From Alphaproteobacteria bacterium (lineage in GTDB: Bacteria > Pseudomonadota > Alphaproteobacteria > UBA8366): a stretch of 64,000 nucleotides of DNA. Shown here in pieces: positions 60,883 through 64,000 of the stretch. Made by a program: the position numbers and the translations under genes. The stretch covers positions 62,001 through 126,000 of the forward strand of contig JANQKC010000035.1 in assembly GCA_028281325.1 (NCBI GenBank). The letters run 5' to 3'. Within the stretch, counting starts at the first letter, position 1; every line of letters starts with the position of its first letter. The notes below the pieces were generated by a model. That model did not search any database. It was not told the origin of the DNA and saw nothing but the letters and a program-made list of their open reading frames with translations.

Positions 60883-61469
60883 CGGTAGCCGATCCCCTTC
60901 AGGAGTTGCGCGGTTTCGAATAAAGGAAGACCGACCACGTTGCTGTAAGACCCGTTGATCGAGCGGATAAAGGCGGCGGCCAGTCCTTGAATGGCGTATC
61001 CGCCGGCCTTGCCCTGCCATTCGCCGGAGGCGAGATAGCGGACGATCTCCCGCTCCTCCAACCGATTGAAGATCACCGCGGTCTCAACGAGCCGTTCCCG
61101 CACGCAACCGTCCGGCGCAACGAGCGACACCCCGCCATAGACGCGATGCCGCCGGCCGGACAATCGGATGAGGCATTGGCGTGCTTCCTCGGCATCCGAC
61201 GGTTTCGGCACGATCCGCCGGCCGCAGGCAACGACCGTATCCGCCCCGATCACGACCGCGCCGGCATGACGCGCCGCCACCGCCAACGCCTTGGCCTTGG
61301 CCAGCCGCGCCGCATGCGGCCGCGGCAGCTCCCGCGCCGCCGGCGTTTCGTCGACATCCGCGGGATCGATCACGTCCGGCACCACACCGATCTGCGCCAG
61401 AAGATCGCGACGCCGGGGCGATGCGGACGCGAGAACCAGCGGAGGCCTAGTTTCTTCACCGTCCGTCAT
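60879..61469 (-). CDS. maf: Maf family nucleotide pyrophosphatase
   Basis: 196 residues. LVLASASPRRRDLLAQIGV holds the family's N-terminal site and VVIGADTVVACG the metal-binding region. Maf proteins hydrolyse modified or canonical nucleoside triphosphates and are thought to protect DNA or delay septation. The ATGA overlap to the RNase G-like gene shows coupling. Confidence 0.93.
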   Translation of the reverse strand: MTDGEETRPPLVLASASPRRRDLLAQIGVVPDVIDPADVDETPAARELPRPHAARLAKAKALAVAARHAGAVVIGADTVVACGRRIVPKPSDAEEARQCLIRLSGRRHRVYGGVSLVAPDGCVRERLVETAVIFNRLEEREIVRYLASGEWQGKAGGYAIQGLAAAFIRSINGSYSNVVGLPLFETAQLLKGIGYR

Positions 61470-61500
61470 GGCGCGATAGGACCCGGCGTTTCATCGCGCG

Positions 61501-61947
61501 TCAAGTATCGGACACCGAGGCAACGGGAAACCGCGCCTGTATCCGCGCGAACAGGTCGTCCCGGACCTGCCGGTAAGCGTCCAGCCGCATATCCCGGCTG
61601 CCCTCGATCATACTGGGATCGAACGTGCCCCAATACTCCAACTCCGCCGCCGAATGCCGCGTCAACTCGACCGCGCCGTGCTGCGCTTCGGGCGACAGAC
61701 TGATGATAAGGTCGAAGGATGTATCCTCCAGATCGGCAAAGGATTTCGATGCATGACTGCCGATTTCGATGCCGATTTCCGCCATCACCTCCACGGCGAA
61801 ACCGTCCACATCGCCGGTCCGGACTCCGACCGAATCGACATAGACATGGTGGCCGTGCAAATGCTTCAGCATCGCTTCCGCCATCGGCGACCGAAGCGCA
61901 TTTCTTGTACACGCGAACAATACCGAACCGGGAATTTGCTCGACCAT
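61501..61947 (-). CDS. Low-molecular-weight protein-tyrosine phosphatase family protein
   Basis: 148 residues. The phosphate loop CTRNALRSPMAEA is the CX5R signature, preceded by the strand SVLFA, and a conserved Asp lies in WGTFDPS near the end. Members act as tyrosine phosphatases or arsenate reductases. The neighbour on each side is a housekeeping gene; this gene has the same place in other alphaproteobacteria. Start MVEQIPGSV. Confidence 0.88.
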   Translation of the reverse strand: MVEQIPGSVLFACTRNALRSPMAEAMLKHLHGHHVYVDSVGVRTGDVDGFAVEVMAEIGIEIGSHASKSFADLEDTSFDLIISLSPEAQHGAVELTRHSAAELEYWGTFDPSMIEGSRDMRLDAYRQVRDDLFARIQARFPVASVSDT

Positions 61948-61961
61948 GACGCCGGCCCCGC

Positions 61962-62435
61962 TTAGGCCCGGATGTGCAGAACGCAGATGAGCGTGAAGAG
62001 ACGCCGCGCCGTCTCTTCGTCGACGTCGATCTTTCCCTCCAACCGCTCGACCAGCAATTGCGATCCTTCATCGTGCAGCCCGCGACGGGCCATGTCGATC
62101 GTCTCGATCTGCGACGGCGACAGCCGTTTGATCGCGTCATAGTAGCTTTCGCAAATTTGGAAATAGTCGCGCACGATGCGCCGGAAAGGCACCAACGGCA
62201 ATGTGACACGGCCCTGCTCGCCGCCGTTGGTCCCGCTGATTTGAAAGACCAGTCGGCGGCGGTCCTCGATGCTCAGAAAAACGTGGAAGGGCCCCTGGAA
62301 CTTCCCCAGCGGTGCAAACTCGTTGCGTTCCAGGATGTCGTAGATCGCCACATTGAGCTCGTGCTCAACCTCCGGGCTGCGCCGCACCACCGTCCGGTCG
62401 TCGAGGGAGATATCGACGATGCAATTCCTAGACAT
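61962..62435 (-). CDS. UPF0262 family protein
   Basis: 157 residues, matching the conserved alphaproteobacterial UPF0262 family: MSRNCIVDISLDDRTV and EHELNVAIYDILERN at the start, GPFHVFLSIEDRRRLVF and SYYDAIKRLSPSQIETIDMARRGLHDEGS later. Function unknown; helical and soluble. Always next to hisD in this group, and here 6 bp after it. Confidence 0.92.
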   Translation of the reverse strand: MSRNCIVDISLDDRTVVRRSPEVEHELNVAIYDILERNEFAPLGKFQGPFHVFLSIEDRRRLVFQISGTNGGEQGRVTLPLVPFRRIVRDYFQICESYYDAIKRLSPSQIETIDMARRGLHDEGSQLLVERLEGKIDVDEETARRLFTLICVLHIRA

Positions 62436-62441
62436 GCCGCC

Positions 62442-63746
62442 TTAGCCGGAGCTCTCCTCGTCAAGCCGGATCGAGACGGACAACGCGTGCGCTTCGAGCC
62501 CTTCCGCCGTCGCGAGCGTCACCGCCGGCGGGCCGATCCGCGACAGGCTGCCGGCATCGCAACCGACAAGCGATGTCCGCTTCATGAAATCCAGTACGCT
62601 GAGTCCGGAAAAAAACCGGGCGCTGCCCGATGTCGGCAGGACATGGTTCGGCCCCGCCACATAATCGCCGACCGCTTCGGGCGTGTGCCGGCCCAGGAAA
62701 ATCGCACCGGCGTGCTGAATCCTCTCCGCCAAGGCTGCGGGGTCGGCCACGGCCAATTCCAGATGCTCCGGCGCGATCCGGTCGACCAGCCGCACGGCCT
62801 CGTCCCAATCCCGCACCACGATGATGCCGCCATGCTCGCGCCAACTTTCCGTGGCGATCTCACGGCGCTTCAGCCGCTGCAACAGCGCGTCGACCGCCGT
62901 CCCGACGGCGTCCGCGAAGTCCGCGTCGTCGGTAATGAGGACCGACTGCGCGGCGGTGTCGTGTTCCGCCTGCGACATCAGGTCGGCCGCGATCCATGCC
63001 GGATCGTTTTCCGCGTCCGCCACGACGAGAATCTCCGACGGGCCGGCGATGAGGTCGATCCCGACGCGGCCGAAAACCTGCCGTTTCGCCGTCGCCACAT
63101 AGGCGTTGCCCGGCCCGACGATCTTATCGACGGCGCCGACGGAGTCGGTTCCGTAGGCGAGCGCCGCCACCGCCTGCGCCCCGCCGACACGATGAATCTC
63201 CTCGATGCCCGCGATATGCGCCGCCGCCAGGACCAACGGGTTGATCTCGCCATGGGGTGTCGGCACCACCATGGCGATCCGCGGCACGCCCGCCACCCGG
63301 GCCGGCAGTGCATTCATCAGAACCGAACTGGGGTAGGCCGCCAAGCCGCCGGGAACATAGAGACCGACGGAGGATAACGGCGTCCATCTGGCGCCCAGCG
63401 TCACGCCCGCGGGATCGGTATACAGGGAGTCATCGGGAATCTGACGGCGGTGATAATCCTCGATGCGATCCGCCGCCGCCTTCAACGCATCCAGCGTCGC
63501 CGGCTCGCATTCTTCGGCCGCGCCGGCGATCTCATCCGCGGAGAACCGAAACCCGACCGCCGACAGGTCAACATGATCGAAGCGCCGGGTGTATTCCACC
63601 ACCGCCGCGTCGCCGCGCGTCCGAACGGCCGCCAGAATCTCGGCGACGACATCTTCGACATTCGCTTCCGTATCGCGCTTCAGCGCAAGGAAGGCGTCGA
63701 AGGCATCTTCGAATCCCGCATCGGATGTGGTCAGCCTACGCGGCAT
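62442..63746 (-). CDS. hisD: Histidinol dehydrogenase
   Basis: 434 residues. Known HisD motifs are present: [79 protein letters not shown] and catalytic His in APEHLEL. Oxidises histidinol to histidine, the last step of histidine synthesis, using NAD+ twice and Zn2+. The hisG stop overlaps its start by 11 bp. Confidence 0.96.
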   Translation of the reverse strand: MPRRLTTSDAGFEDAFDAFLALKRDTEANVEDVVAEILAAVRTRGDAAVVEYTRRFDHVDLSAVGFRFSADEIAGAAEECEPATLDALKAAADRIEDYHRRQIPDDSLYTDPAGVTLGARWTPLSSVGLYVPGGLAAYPSSVLMNALPARVAGVPRIAMVVPTPHGEINPLVLAAAHIAGIEEIHRVGGAQAVAALAYGTDSVGAVDKIVGPGNAYVATAKRQVFGRVGIDLIAGPSEILVVADAENDPAWIAADLMSQAEHDTAAQSVLITDDADFADAVGTAVDALLQRLKRREIATESWREHGGIIVVRDWDEAVRLVDRIAPEHLELAVADPAALAERIQHAGAIFLGRHTPEAVGDYVAGPNHVLPTSGSARFFSGLSVLDFMKRTSLVGCDAGSLSRIGPPAVTLATAEGLEAHALSVSIRLDEESSG

Positions 63747-64000
63747 CGGCTACCTCGTGGAACCGGTCGATCCAGTGCCCCAGCTCCTCCGGGCGCGTCT
63801 TGAGCGCGGTCCGGTTCACAACGAACCGGCTCGTGACATCCGCGATCTTCTCGACTTCGACCAGGCCGTTCTCCTTCAGCGTCTGTCCGGTGGACACCAG
63901 ATCGACGATACGGCGGCACAGCCCCAGCATGGGCGCGAGTTCCATCGCGCCGTTCAATTTGATGCATTCGGCCTGAACCCCGCGGGCGGCGAAATGACGG
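63736..64000 (-). CDS. hisG: ATP phosphoribosyltransferase, C-terminal part (cut by the window end)
   Basis: About 88 codons at the right edge. The readable part, [23 protein letters not shown] then [22 protein letters not shown], matches the C-terminal end of the short (HisZ-dependent) form of HisG, which starts histidine synthesis from ATP and phosphoribosyl pyrophosphate. The rest lies outside the window. It overlaps hisD. Confidence 0.88.
   Translation of the reverse strand, partial: RHFAARGVQAECIKLNGAMELAPMLGLCRRIVDLVSTGQTLKENGLVEVEKIADVTSRFVVNRTALKTRPEELGHWIDRFHEVADAA

Overview
The window is GC-rich (low-to-mid 60s percent by eye) and looks like the chromosome of an alphaproteobacterium, probably of the Rhodospirillales type. 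This rests on the block hisG-hisD-UPF0262-LMW phosphatase-maf-RNase G-yacG-tRNA-Phe at the right end, a heme-based FixL/FixJ/FixK oxygen cascade, a GcvT-fused dimethylglycine/sarcosine dehydrogenase, fused TAXI-type TRAP transport, and many CaiB and crotonase genes. No phage, plasmid or transposase gene is visible.

Layout. 1-10 kb: an isolated rfbA, a fluoroacetate-dehalogenase-like hydrolase, an NDP-forming acyl-CoA synthetase, an SDR, a polysaccharide deacetylase, a tandem array of an 86-bp palindromic repeat, an M20 amidohydrolase, an enoyl-CoA hydratase, a DHA2 exporter and a CaiB CoA-transferase. 11-14 kb: a small gene with a structured leader, an exported protein and a highly repetitive histone-H1-like protein. 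14-23 kb: an AllA-like protein, PhnW and an FAD-GcvT dehydrogenase in one operon, then a CoA-transferase, an aldehyde dehydrogenase, a binding protein, a crotonase and a MITE-like element. 23-27 kb: VOC, cupin and Fe-S proteins, a redoxin gene whose active-site codon is UGA (probable selenoprotein), and a TadG-like VWA protein. 28-33 kb: a HAD protein with a LysR gene, then fixK, a degenerate receiver, fixJ and fixL, with a perfect FNR/FixK box upstream. 33-36 kb: two orphan peptide-type ABC ATPases and a divergent pair of unknown, possibly paralogous genes around a perfect palindrome. 37-49 kb: two HyuA/HyuB (hydantoinase/oxoprolinase) pairs flanking a TAXI TRAP transporter, plus an HpcH aldolase. 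49-51 kb: a 48-codon gene, a VOC-DCC-SDR operon and a DUF533 gene. 52-59 kb: a type I restriction-modification operon, hsdM-hsdS-X-hsdR, where X is a DUF4268-type protein with a PD-(D/E)XK-like core and every junction overlaps. 59-64 kb: tRNA-Phe and the conserved housekeeping block, running off the right edge inside hisG.

How the genes work together. Much of the window is catabolic: uptake and ring opening of cyclic amides, CoA-ester chemistry, phosphonate or N-methyl amine use, and dehalogenation. It is combined with microaerobic regulation (FixLJ-FixK) and one defence operon. The strongest unusual signals are the UGA codon at the redoxin active site with a fitting bacterial SECIS hairpin, the extra nuclease-like gene inside the type I RM operon, and the phosphorylation-dead receiver between fixK and fixJ, which may be a FixT-like antagonist. 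All assignments are from reading the sequence; no database search was run.
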